From Rufibacter latericius (lineage in GTDB: Bacteria > Bacteroidota > Bacteroidia > Cytophagales > Hymenobacteraceae), in NCBI RefSeq assembly GCF_003721515.1, contig NZ_RJJD01000003.1, forward strand, positions 434,001 to 498,000: DNA of 64,000 nucleotides. The letters run 5' to 3'. Below the pieces are notes generated by a model. It worked only from the letters and a program-made list of their open reading frames with translations. It ran no database searches and had not been told where the DNA came from. Position 1 is the first letter of the stretch; the number at the start of each line of letters is the position of its first letter. Shown here one piece after another: positions 1 to 8,546 of this stretch. The translations under genes and the position numbers were made by a program.

Positions 1-560
1 TTTGAGCCTGAGGTTTCTTTTAAGGACACCCCGTTGTTGATGAAACTAGCGTTGATGCCTATTTTCTGATACTCATTCAATTCTGAAGCAGAGCAGCAAA
101 CCACTTTCCCGCCTACCCCATTTCCAAACTTTTCAATTTGCTTAAACAAAAAGTTAGTTACTGGGTTACCAGATGAAAGAAAAGGTGCACCATTTGGAGT
201 GTAGACCACATTCTTTATACCTGCCATCCTGCAGGCTACCCTTCCTAAAAGTCCACTTTTAGAAGAATGCAGATGCACAGCATCCACAAAACCTCTTTTA
301 GAAAGCCTTTTAAGAATGTAATGCAGCTCTGTAAGCGCCAGAAAATCTTTGAAGGGATTTATGGACCGTTGAACCGATTTCCATCGAATGAAGCGCACGT
401 TCTGTTTAGGAAAGGTTCTCTTCACCTCCTTGGCAGACATAACCTGCTTCCGTTCACCGTGAATGATGATATGCAGGTCTTCTGGCATTGTCTCTGTAAG
501 TGACTTTACAAAAACAGCTACTCCAGAGGCAAAGGGTTCAATGACGTGTACTATTTTCAT
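1..560 (-). CDS. Glycosyltransferase, GT4-like (partial; 3' end outside the window)
   Basis: The reading frame starts at the ATG complementary to 558-560 and runs off the left edge, so about 186 N-terminal residues are visible. The opening MKIVHVIEPFASGV, then the HLHSSKSGLLGR segment near residue 100 and VVYTPNGAPF after it, match the N-terminal Rossmann half of GT4-type glycosyltransferases that build surface polysaccharide. The nucleotide-sugar-binding C-terminal half is not in the window, so the donor cannot be judged. The gene is AT-rich like its neighbour at 903-1715, a second glycosyltransferase on the same strand, so the two probably belong to one surface-glycan locus. The fold call is fairly secure; the substrate is unknown. 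Confidence 0.75.
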   Translation of the reverse strand, partial: MKIVHVIEPFASGVAVFVKSLTETMPEDLHIIIHGERKQVMSAKEVKRTFPKQNVRFIRWKSVQRSINPFKDFLALTELHYILKRLSKRGFVDAVHLHSSKSGLLGRVACRMAGIKNVVYTPNGAPFLSSGNPVTNFLFKQIEKFGNGVGGKVVCCSASELNEYQKIGINASFINNGVSLKETSGS

Positions 561-902
561 TAGCCTGGGGGATACAGAACTAAAACTTACTATTGTTACT
601 TTAAAAAGTAATGTACCAAAGATAGATAATATTCCTTACAACCATAAAACCTTGGCAGAAATACTATTCTCTATTTTTTAAAGGTACTTTTTGTTCTTAT
701 CCATTGACATAAACAAAAAACTTATCTTTTTCTATTTTATTTTATTTACTTCATAATAACCTTGATACTTTTCAAGTATGCTTTATTGATATTTCCTTAC
801 AACATGATTGGTAATAAAATCATTCAATTCCCTATTAGTAGTAGCATTTGTTTTTTATTACAGAACCTCAGCCACTATTTTTTCTACCGAGGTTTCAGCC
901 TT
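561..902. other. AT-rich intergenic gap, no gene seen
   Basis: This gap separates two same-strand glycosyltransferases. It is clearly richer in A+T than most of the window. Short open frames cross it but none has a recognisable product or a good start. I see no RNA gene and no copy of the dispersed palindrome found elsewhere. Confidence 0.5.
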
Positions 903-1715
903 CTATTTACTTACTTTATTCTTCAAAAGCAGAACCAATTTATAAGGAATAATTCTCATTCCCAGCAACTTACAAGTTCCAAGCAACTTCTTTAAGGAAT
1001 TACTTCCGTAAACTGAAACTACTTTCTGTCTGCCTTGTAATTGCTGCCGGCGGTTAGACATGGAAATACCGTTTGGGTTTAATTCGCAGATAACTAAAAA
1101 TTCATCTAAAATCGCTCCATTTGTTTTGTGCAACATTTCAAAAAACAGGGCATAATCCTCAACAAATGGATAATCTAAAGAATATCCGCCAGTTACCTTA
1201 ATTAACTCTGCCCGGAACATGACCGTTGGGTGAATGAAAACATTTCTGAAGTACATTTCTGAAATTATTTCAGCATGGCTGGTAGGAGTGGTATAGGTGT
1301 ATTTGAAACCAGCATCTGGGTTTTGAAAGATACACCAGGTCCCAAGTAGCCCAACGCCAGGATTTTGGTCCAGAAACGTTACTTGCTTATAGAACCTCTC
1401 CTTCTGGCACGTATCGCCACAATCTAACCGGGCAATATACCTTGGCTTAAGATGATTGCTAATCCATTGCAAGCCAGCATTTAACGCCTTAGTTATTCCT
1501 TGATTGTGGGGCAACCTGACCACATAAATCCTAAAACCTGTTTCATTGAAAGAGGGCAACAGTTCTTCCTGCACCTTTATACTACTGCCGTCATCCACCA
1601 CCACCACACATAATTTATCCAGAGGATAAGAGATGCTTTGCAAAGACTTCAACAAGCCCCCTAAGTTATTATAACAGGGAATAAGCACACAAACATCAAC
1701 TTCGGGATTTAACAC
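903..1715 (-). CDS. Glycosyltransferase family 2 protein
   Basis: A 270-residue GT-A fold glycosyltransferase, likely transferring a sugar from a nucleotide-sugar donor during surface polysaccharide synthesis in the cytoplasm. VLIPCYNN (residues 10-17) and VVVVDDGSS (37-45) form the nucleotide-binding start of the family. ARLDCGD (95-101) occupies the DxD metal-binding position, and VEDYALF near residue 185 fits the catalytic-base region. There is no membrane segment. The start is a GTG (complement of 1713-1715); an in-frame stop lies eight codons upstream, so no longer start exists. The gene is AT-rich, like the partial glycosyltransferase downstream, which suggests a shared surface-glycan locus of different origin from the flanking genes. 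The acceptor cannot be told from sequence. Confidence 0.85.
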   Translation of the reverse strand: MLNPEVDVCVLIPCYNNLGGLLKSLQSISYPLDKLCVVVVDDGSSIKVQEELLPSFNETGFRIYVVRLPHNQGITKALNAGLQWISNHLKPRYIARLDCGDTCQKERFYKQVTFLDQNPGVGLLGTWCIFQNPDAGFKYTYTTPTSHAEIISEMYFRNVFIHPTVMFRAELIKVTGGYSLDYPFVEDYALFFEMLHKTNGAILDEFLVICELNPNGISMSNRRQQLQGRQKVVSVYGSNSLKKLLGTCKLLGMRIIPYKLVLLLKNKVSK

Positions 1716-1991
1716 GGGGTAGGAAGGTTCAAAAATTTAGTATTGGATACTCTACTGTATAATGGAATAAATCAACTTGTATATAAAATTGTAGCTTTTA
1801 ACAAAGGTATAGCCCTTAGATGTGGGACACAACAGATTTTCCATTTTGGAGAAATGACCTTTCTCATTTAGTATATAAATTGCTTAAACTGAGAGTAGAA
1901 ACATTTATCCACAAAGTACCTACCCCAAAGAAAGGTCCCTCGTATTTCTGGAGAGCACAGGAATAAAGGTACCGCAGCGAAACCCAAAGTC

Positions 1992-2774
1992 ATGACGAAG
2001 CAGAAAACCAACCAGTATTTTGTAGAAAAAGGATCGGTGGTGCGAGAAATCTGGGGGAAAGGCGACACCGTGCTTTTCATTTTTGCGGGAGCATCGGCTG
2101 AGTTTGCGCTGAATAAGGCGGTGGATTGGCTCTACTTTACCGGGCGTCTTCCGGCCGATCCATTGGGTAGGCTTTTTTCAACCGTAGCGTATGCCCGGCA
2201 GATTGTGTACTCTTCCACCGAAATGGCCCATAAAACCATCGACAAAATGGCCAGCATCCACTCGGCGGTTGAAGCCAAACGCGGGACCTCCATCCCAGAT
2301 TGGGCGTACCGAGATGTGCTGTTCATGCTCATTGACTATTCTATCCGGTCTTTTGAGGTGATGGAACGGGAACTCACCACGCAGGAAAAAGCAGAGGTGT
2401 TTTCAGTTTTTTACCGCGTAGGTGATCGCATGGGCCTACAAGGCCTTCCGCTGTCTTTCGAAGAATGGCTTCTAATGCGGGAAGAGCATTTGCAGCAAGA
2501 CCTGGTCATGAGTTCCTATACCCATGATCTGTTTCTTCAATACCAAAAGCACTTGGGCAACCTGAGGTACCGATTACTTCTGGAAGCCCAGATACTGGTA
2601 GTGCCCCCCCGGGTGAAGGAACTACTCGGTTTCCGGAAAATATCTCTTATCACGCCTCTCCTCCAAGGGTACAAAGTCAGCAGACACCTGAAACTGGACT
2701 GGTTTCTGAAATCAATTATTCTACCCACCGCCTATAAAAAGGAGATTCAGGATTTAGATCAGGAGCCTGATTAG
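1992..2774 (+). CDS. Oxygenase MpaB family protein (DUF2236)
   Basis: A 260-residue protein of the DUF2236 family, named after fungal MpaB and bacterial latex-clearing oxygenases, several of which bind haem b. The N-terminal block VVREIWGKGDTVLFIFAGAS and the DPLGRLFST segment (about residues 56-64) are family hallmarks. IHSAVEAKRG and the following helix up to GLQGLP also align with the family. The WVHAT-type segment that carries a histidine in canonical members reads LIDYSIRS here, so haem ligation and activity are uncertain. No signal peptide is seen. It stands alone between divergent or unrelated genes; a weak copy of the dispersed palindrome follows it. Family call good, substrate unknown. 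Confidence 0.75.
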   Translation: MTKQKTNQYFVEKGSVVREIWGKGDTVLFIFAGASAEFALNKAVDWLYFTGRLPADPLGRLFSTVAYARQIVYSSTEMAHKTIDKMASIHSAVEAKRGTSIPDWAYRDVLFMLIDYSIRSFEVMERELTTQEKAEVFSVFYRVGDRMGLQGLPLSFEEWLLMREEHLQQDLVMSSYTHDLFLQYQKHLGNLRYRLLLEAQILVVPPRVKELLGFRKISLITPLLQGYKVSRHLKLDWFLKSIILPTAYKKEIQDLDQEPD

Positions 2775-2818
2775 AATTAACAGTTACTTCTGTTGAAGGG
2801 CATCAAATCTTAAAACTG

Positions 2819-2851
2819 TTTTAGAGCCCTTTTCCGTAAACAAGGCCTAAA
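2819..2851. repeat. Dispersed intergenic palindrome, copy 1
   Basis: Arms TTTTAGAGCC and GGCCTAAA surround a TTTTCCGTAAAC centre, 45 bases after the MpaB-family gene. It matches the recurring palindrome of this window (see findings). Confidence 0.6.
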
Positions 2852-3070
2852 GCGTTCATTTACGATGAGTCTATCCTGATAACCCCTGCCTTACCAGCCC
2901 GTACATCTCTGGAAAGAAGAAAAGCAACGTGCTCCTTGTTTGACTTGCCAGTAAGGTTCCTTTTAGGCTATTGAAAACCGGGCAAAATTCTCTTTTAAAT
3001 CACAAGAAGAACTACCATTATTTCTGGCCAAGAATACCTTAACGCCAGCATTCCTAAAGTTTGACCTACC

Positions 3071-4063
3071 ATGGAAAAGAATGACATCACCATTGGGTAC
3101 CACGCCTCGCATGAGCAGTTTAAACCGAGTTATTTACTGACTTTGGTGCAAAAAGCGGAGCAGGCCGGGTTTGGGAACATTCTTTCTTCGGATCACTTCT
3201 ATCCCTGGAGCGAAAATCAGGGTGAGAGCGGGTATGCCTGGAGTTGGCTGGGAGCGGCCATGCATGCTACCGCTTTGCCGTTTGGAGTAGTCTCCGCCCC
3301 GGGGCAGCGCTACCACCCTGCTGTGGCGGCGCAAAAGGTGGCTACTCTCTGCGAAATGTTCCAGCATCGGTTCTTTATAGCGGCGGGTAGCGGGCAGTTT
3401 TTAAACGAACGAATAACCGGGCAGCGTTGGCCTAACAAACAGGAACGGAATGAGCGCCTGAAGGTCTGCGTGGACATCATGCGGGCGCTTTGGCGGGGAG
3501 AAACCGTGACGTATAAAGGATTGGTGGAAGTAGAAAACGCCAAGCTCTACACGCTTCCGGGATACACGCCTCCGGTACTAGGCGCCGCTATCACTCCAGA
3601 AACAGCCGAATGGGTGGGCGGTTGGGCAGATGGCTTAATCACCATATCTAAACCGCCTCAGGAACTGCAGGAAGTGGTAGATGCCTTTAAAAGAGGAGGC
3701 GGCGAAGGAAAACCCATGCACCTGAAGGTTCAGCTATCCTATGACAAGTCTCCGGAGAAAGCCCGGCAGGGAGCGCACGAGCAATGGCGGAACAACGTTT
3801 TCCCCTCTTCCCTCCTCTCAGATATTCCCACGGTAAAAGGGTTTGATGCCGCCGGCAGTATGGTAAAACCAGATGAATTGGAACCGCACGTACGCATCTC
3901 TGACAGCGCGCAGCAGCACTTAGATTGGCTAGCCCAGGACCTGGAACTCGGGTTTACAAACCTGCACCTTCACAACGTGAACCTGGAGCAAGAACAATAC
4001 ATAGAGTTTTTCGGGGAGAGGGTCCTGCCGGAGTTGTATAAAATCGCAGGTCAGACAAACTAA
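3071..4063 (+). CDS. LLM-class flavin-dependent oxidoreductase (TIGR03885-type)
   Basis: A 330-residue TIM-barrel protein of the bacterial-luciferase-like superfamily, probably cytoplasmic and using reduced FMN. IGYHASHEQFKPSYLL opens the first strand and helix. ILSSDHFYPW (about residues 37-46), VVSAPGQRYHPAVAAQKVAT and AAGSGQFLNERITG are typical flavin-pocket regions. Length and motifs resemble the TIGR03885 group described as probable non-F420 flavin oxidoreductases; Bacteroidota generally lack F420, which fits. It starts with ATG at 3071 and appears monocistronic, followed by a long hairpin at 4074-4135. The substrate is unknown. Confidence 0.85.
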   Translation: MEKNDITIGYHASHEQFKPSYLLTLVQKAEQAGFGNILSSDHFYPWSENQGESGYAWSWLGAAMHATALPFGVVSAPGQRYHPAVAAQKVATLCEMFQHRFFIAAGSGQFLNERITGQRWPNKQERNERLKVCVDIMRALWRGETVTYKGLVEVENAKLYTLPGYTPPVLGAAITPETAEWVGGWADGLITISKPPQELQEVVDAFKRGGGEGKPMHLKVQLSYDKSPEKARQGAHEQWRNNVFPSSLLSDIPTVKGFDAAGSMVKPDELEPHVRISDSAQQHLDWLAQDLELGFTNLHLHNVNLEQEQYIEFFGERVLPELYKIAGQTN

Positions 4064-4073
4064 TCTCATCTCT

Positions 4074-4135
4074 GGGCAGCAACGGTGTTTAAAGGCCGTT
4101 TTCTACAAATTAGGCCTAAAACACAGTTGCTGCCC
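4074..4135. repeat. Dispersed palindrome nested in a long hairpin, copy 2
   Basis: Starting 11 bases after the LLM-oxidoreductase stop, outer arms GGGCAGCAAC and GTTGCTGCCC enclose the inner arms TTTAAAGGCC and GGCCTAAAAC around a TTTTCTACAAA centre. The outer arms are unique to this copy, the inner part is the shared element. It could serve as transcript 3' end or terminator. Confidence 0.75.
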
Positions 4136-4272
4136 GTAGCCATTTTCATCCTTCTTCTATCCTTTTCCTTAGATTTCTAGGCTTTCTCCCAAACTTATTC
4201 CCTGGCTTAAGTGCTGCACCTGGATCAAAATAATCGCTTCTCATCTGGGCTTTCGGTATTTTAAAACTCTGT

Positions 4273-4280
4273 TACCTTTG
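4273..4280 (+). promoter_or_regulatory. -7 box (TACCTTTG) upstream of the M16 protease gene
   Basis: A perfect TAnnTTTG box, with a weak TTTC 18 bases upstream in place of the usual TTTG. It would give a leader of roughly 70 bases to the ATG at 4360. Confidence 0.45.
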
Positions 4281-4359
4281 TCTTGGCGGTAGAGAAGCAC
4301 TTGCTGTGCTCACCAGTGAATCATCAATCAAACCGCTTCATACAAAACCTAACCCCTTC

Positions 4360-7185
4360 ATGAAATTTCACCATCGTATTACCTTATTGCTCCTTACAGC
4401 GTCCGTGCTGCTGTCTTGTCAGCGGCAAAGCGCCTCCAAAACCGCTAAACCAGACCTTCAGGTAGATTTTGAGAAGTTCACCCTGGACAATGGCCTAACC
4501 GTGGTCTTCCACGTGGACAAATCAGATCCGGTGGTGGCGGTGGCCCTCACCAGTCACGTGGGATCGGCAAGGGAAAAGGAAGGCCGGACCGGATTCGCCC
4601 ACTTATTTGAGCACCTGCTGTTTCTGGAGTCGGAGAACCTAGGAAAAGGCGGTCTTGACAAGATGAGCGCCCGCATTGGCGGTTCAGGGGCCAACGGATC
4701 TACCAACCGCGACCGTACCAACTATTACCAAACCGTGCCCAACGACGCGCTGGAGAAAATGATTTGGGCCGAGGCCGATAAACTAGGTTTTTTCATCAAC
4801 ACCGTCACGGAGCAGGTGCTTTCTAAAGAGAAACAAGTGGTGAAAAACGAGAAGCGCTAAAGCTATGACAATGCTCCTTACGGCAACACCTCTTACGTCA
4901 TCGACCAGAACCTGTACCCCAAAGACCATCCGTACCACTGGCAGGTAATCGGGTCGCTGGAGGATCTTCAGAATGCCACCCTAGCCGATGTAAAGGAATT
5001 CTATCATCGCTGGTACGTGCCCAACAACGTTACTCTGGTAGTTTCAGGCGACTTTGAACCTGCCCAAGCCAAAGCGTGGGTGCAGAAATATTTCGGGGAG
5101 ATCAAAAAAGGCGAAAAGATCCCGGCTCTGGAGAAAAAACCGGTGACTTTGGCGCAGACCAAAAAGCTGTACCACGAGGATAATTTCGCCCGCTTACCTG
5201 AATTGACCATGGCCTGGCCTAGTGTCTACACCTACCATAAAGATTCCTACGCCCTCAGAACCCTGGCCACTTTGCTGGCCGATGGCAAAAAGGCGCCGTT
5301 CAACAAACTGATCGTAGATGAGAAACAATTGGCAGGCCGGGTGAACATGTACCAGAGCAGCGCCGAGTTGGCCGGTCAATTCATGCTGAGCGTGCGGGGC
5401 TATGAAAAAGTGGACTTGAACCAGGTACACGCGGCCGTAGAAGAGGCTTTCCTGAAGTTCGAGAAAGAAGGCTTCTCAGACGAAGACCTCAACCGGATCA
5501 AGACCGCCCAGGAGGTAAGCTTCTACAACGGGTTAGCCAGTGTGCAAGGCAAAGGGTTCCAGTTGGCCCAATACCAGATTTTCGCGGGTGACCCGGGGTT
5601 CATCAGCAAAGACATCCAGAACATGTTGGCCGTGACCCGGGCAGATGTGATGCGGGTGTATCAGCAGTACCTCAAAGGAAAACCCTACGTGGTTACCAGT
5701 TTCGTGCCGAAGGGCCAGGCGAATCTGGTACTTAAGGGCTCACAGAAAGCCAGCGTGGTGGAAGAGAAGATTGTGGAAGGTGCCGAGGAAAAGTTCGATG
5801 CCTCAGCCAAAGCCGATTATCCGCGCACGCCTTCCAGCTTTGACCGCACGGTAGAACCGCCTTACGGCAAGTCCCCTGAAACCAGAGTACCCAACGTTTG
5901 GGAAGGAAAATTAGAAAACGGCCTCAAAACGCTGGGCATTGTAGACCGCGAGGTGCCGCTGGTACAGTTTAACCTGCGCTTGAACGGCGGCCTGCTGCTG
6001 GAAGACTCCTCCAAAGTAGGGGTCTCTAACCTGCTTTCTGAACTGCTCCTGAAAGGCACTAAAAACAAGACCACCCAACAACTGGAGGAAACCATGGAAG
6101 CGCTGGGTGCCTCCATCAGCATCAATGCCAGCGAGGAAGGCTTTACCATCAGTGGCCGTACGTTGGCCCGAAATTACGGTCCCACCATGGCCTTGGTGCA
6201 GGAGATTCTACTGGAGCCCCGCTGGGACGAGCAGGAATTCAAACTGACCAAACAGCAGGTGACCAGCCAGATAAAACAGCAGAAAGCCAACCCCAACTCC
6301 CTTGCGGATAACAGCTTCCGGAAGCTGCTTTTCGGGAAGGAACACATTCTGTCACGCAATATTCTGGGCACCGAGGCCTCGGTACAGGTCATTACTTTAG
6401 CTGATCTCCAGAAGTACTACGCCGCTAACCTGTCACCTTCGGTGGCTACGTTCCAGGTGGTGGGCGCCGTGGACCAACAGGAAGTCATGAACTCGTTGGC
6501 CGGCCTGAACCAGAATTGGAAAACCAAAGAGGTGCGGTTCCCGCAGTACCAAACACCAACGGCCCCTGCTGCCTCTAAGGTGTACTTCTATGATGTACCT
6601 GGCGCGAAACAGTCGGTGTTGCGGTTTGGGTATATGGCGCTCCCGGCTACGCACCCAGACTTTTATTCCGCACAGGTGATGAACTATATTCTGGGTGGCG
6701 GCGGCTTCGCTTCGCAATTGACGCAACAACTCAGAGAAGGCAAAGGCTATACCTACGGTATCAACTCCTCCTTCTCGGGTTCTTCCCTTCCGGGCCCTTT
6801 CGTGATCCAGAGTGGAGTAAGGTCCAATGTCACCTTTGAGTCCGCCGATTTGATCCGGCAGATTCTGCAGAACTACGGACCTACCTTTTCGGCGCAGGAC
6901 CTGGAGGTTACCAAGGGTTTCCTGATCAAGAGCAATGCACGGGCCTTTGAGACCATGAGTGCCAAATTGAATCTGCTCAACAACATCAGCACCTACGGCT
7001 GGCCCAAGGATTACGCCAAACGCAGAGAGGCACTGGTGAAGGAGATGTCGCTAAACCAAATCAAGACACTGGCCGGCCAGTATGTGAACCCGAACAAAAT
7101 GTACTACCTGGTCGTGGGCGATGCGGCCACGCAGTTGAAGAAACTGGAGCAACTGGGTTTCGGGAAGCCAGTCCTATTAAACTAA
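4360..7185 (+). pseudogene. M16 zinc protease lipoprotein (two-domain) interrupted by an in-frame TAA
   Basis: A periplasm-facing M16 (pitrilysin/insulinase) metalloprotease that would be 941 residues long. The ATG at 4360 begins a lipoprotein signal ending in LLSC; a longer frame from 4306 adds no recognisable sequence. HLFEH (residues 81-85) is the HxxEH zinc motif and Glu164 in KNEKR the likely third ligand. Codon 167 (4858-4860) is TAA, and the same frame then continues with M16 sequence: SYDNAPYGNTSYVIDQN, HRWYVPNNVTLVVSGDF and the C-terminal half from about 5900 to 7185. A glutamine (CAA) is usual at that position, so a single C-to-T change explains the stop. A remnant could restart at GTG 5017 but would lack the active site. 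Either a recent pseudogene or a sequencing error. Confidence 0.85.
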
Positions 7186-7207
7186 TTTCAGTCCTCTTTT
7201 TCTTACT

Positions 7208-7250
7208 ACAGCGGCCCCTTCTGGTTTATAAGAAGGGGCCGCTGTTTTTT
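7208..7250 (+). terminator. Rho-independent terminator after the M16 gene
   Basis: A perfect 13-base stem (ACAGCGGCCCCTT paired with AAGGGGCCGCTGT, 7208-7220 and 7233-7245) ends in a run of six T at 7245-7250, 23 bases after the M16 stop. Confidence 0.9.
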
Positions 7251-7314
7251 GGGCTATTTTCAGAAAACAAGTCGTAAACGCATCCTTCAGAAAGCCTTTC
7301 AAACCATGGGTAAT

Positions 7315-7350
7315 GTTTCAGGTTTGTTTTCCTGAAACCAGCCCTAAAAC
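7315..7350. repeat. Dispersed intergenic palindrome, copy 3
   Basis: GTTTCAGG and GCCCTAAAAC arms flank GTTTTCCTGAAAC. A more degraded second copy lies just upstream, at about 7248-7281, directly on the T-run of the terminator. Confidence 0.6.
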
Positions 7351-7555
7351 TTAGGGAAAGCATCAGATATCTCCATTATAACCTAACCTAGACTTTGGCT
7401 AACTCTTGATCCTAATAAGTTGATAAAAAATGATTCTTCGAAAGCGGAATCAAGCTCTTACCTCAGAAGCGCCTCTGCTTTTTGCTGACATTTTAAGAAG
7501 GCTTTTAGGGTGAATATATTCAGACTTTCTTTTTAAATCTTGAATTGAAAATTAG

Positions 7556-7563
7556 TATATTTG
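7556..7563 (+). promoter_or_regulatory. -7 box (TATATTTG) before the first STAS/SEC14-like gene
   Basis: Matches TAnnTTTG, 34 bases before the ATG at 7598. No TTG sits at the ideal distance upstream, so this is only a moderate call. Confidence 0.45.
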
Positions 7564-7597
7564 AATATAAACAAGGCCTCTTTTCAGGTGTACTCTT

Positions 7598-8011
7598 ATG
7601 CTTCTTTACCAAGACAGTATTTTGCAGCTTGAATATGATCCGGCTACGGATATCCTGGAAATGGAATGGCCCGACCTAGAGCCAGCCCAATTGCCCGAGG
7701 TGAAACAGGCCTTGAAAGTAATGGTGGAAACCGTCAGGGATTATGACGTGAAAAAGCTGCTGGTAGACGGTAGCAAGTCCTCCGTTTCTATCTCAGACGA
7801 GGAAAACACCTCCTTGGTGCTCAAACTAGCGCAAGACTTTACCGCCACCAGATTGCAGAAGATAGCCCGGGTAGAGTCTACTGATCTGAAAACAGAAACA
7901 AACGTAGCCGAAAACCACCATAAAATTCAGCAGAGCATGGTCATCAATTTCCAGATGCTGAATTTCCCGGATCGATCTACCGCTTTGGCCTGGCTGAAAT
8001 CTGCCTCCTGA
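7598..8011 (+). CDS. STAS/SEC14-like small protein, first of a tandem pair
   Basis: A 137-residue soluble protein without signal peptide or membrane segment. The start LEYDPATDILEMEWPDLEP, a middle KKLLVDGSK strand and the ending FPDRSTALAWLK follow the alternating strand-helix pattern of the small STAS/SEC14-like proteins common in Cytophagales, whose function is unknown; a regulatory or ligand-binding role is only a guess. The next gene starts 16 bases later and has a similar plan (N-terminal D-I-L-x-V/M-E-W, C-terminal A-W-L or N-W-L), so the two look like diverged tandem duplicates in one transcript ended by the hairpin at 8469-8526. Confidence 0.7.
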   Translation: MLLYQDSILQLEYDPATDILEMEWPDLEPAQLPEVKQALKVMVETVRDYDVKKLLVDGSKSSVSISDEENTSLVLKLAQDFTATRLQKIARVESTDLKTETNVAENHHKIQQSMVINFQMLNFPDRSTALAWLKSAS

Positions 8012-8027
8012 TTTTCTCTCTGAAGCA

Positions 8028-8426
8028 ATGCACAACCGCACGTTACTCCAAGAGCCCCACCTCAACATCAGACTAGATTTACTCACCGACATTCTGCGCG
8101 TGGAATGGACCGGGCCACAAACCGAGGAAACGGTGAAGGACGGATGTGAGAAAATACTCAAGCATGTAGCCAGCACCAGAACCTCCAAGGTGTTAAACAA
8201 CAATTCCCCGGCAACCGGCAACTGGTCTGGAGCCGCTGATTGGGCCGCTAAAATCTGGTTCCCGGCTCTGCACAAAGCAGGGGTTAAGTTTTTCGCCTGG
8301 GTTCTCTCTCCAGAGCTCTACAGCCAACTTTCTACCAAGGAAACCCTGAAAAACAACATCAAAGGCATCCTTGTCCTCAGTTTTGAAGAAAGAGACCCCG
8401 CCGAGAACTGGCTGAAGGTAATGTAA
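8028..8426 (+). CDS. STAS/SEC14-like small protein, second of a tandem pair
   Basis: A 132-residue soluble protein related in layout to its upstream neighbour. LDLLTDILRVEWTGPQTEE opens the first strands, KVLNNNSPATGNW lies where family members carry a short loop, and AAKIWFPALHKAGVKFFAWV is a well conserved helix-strand block of this family in Cytophagales. It ends with DPAENWLK. It is cotranscribed with the gene ending at 8011 (16-base gap). There is no catalytic motif to point to a reaction, and I do not assign a function. Confidence 0.7.
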   Translation: MHNRTLLQEPHLNIRLDLLTDILRVEWTGPQTEETVKDGCEKILKHVASTRTSKVLNNNSPATGNWSGAADWAAKIWFPALHKAGVKFFAWVLSPELYSQLSTKETLKNNIKGILVLSFEERDPAENWLKVM

Positions 8427-8468
8427 TACTCCTGATTTTAGGTTTCTTTTAGTTTTTTGCCCCAAAAA

Positions 8469-8526
8469 CGATAATCAAAGTAAAAGGCCCCGGCGTTTGC
8501 ACCGGGGCCTTTTACTTTGATTATCG
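8469..8526. terminator. Bidirectional terminator, perfect 25-base stem
   Basis: Arms 8469-8493 and 8502-8526 are perfect complements around an 8-base loop (8494-8501), lying between the convergent genes ending at 8426 and 8547. The stem contains TAAAAGGCCCCGG, with A- and T-rich outer portions on each side, so it can end transcripts from both directions. Confidence 0.85.
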
Positions 8527-8546
8527 CGAAGCTTTACCGATGTTCC

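Larger units (their letters stand above)
7186..7597. other. Intergenic gap with terminator, palindromes and a promoter box
   Basis: Besides the terminator at 7208-7250 it carries a degraded palindrome copy around 7248-7281, a better one at 7315-7350, and a -7 box at 7556-7563 for the following gene. Nothing coding was seen. Confidence 0.6.

Noticed and set aside
1905..1913. A perfect DnaA box, TTATCCACA, upstream of the MpaB-family gene.
   Set aside because: It is solitary; a 9-base word is expected now and then by chance, unlike the cluster at 62772-62853.
5017..7185. A separate M16 gene starting at GTG 5017.
   Set aside because: The region from 4861 to 5016 continues the same frame with M16 consensus residues, so this is the remainder of the interrupted gene and not an independent start.
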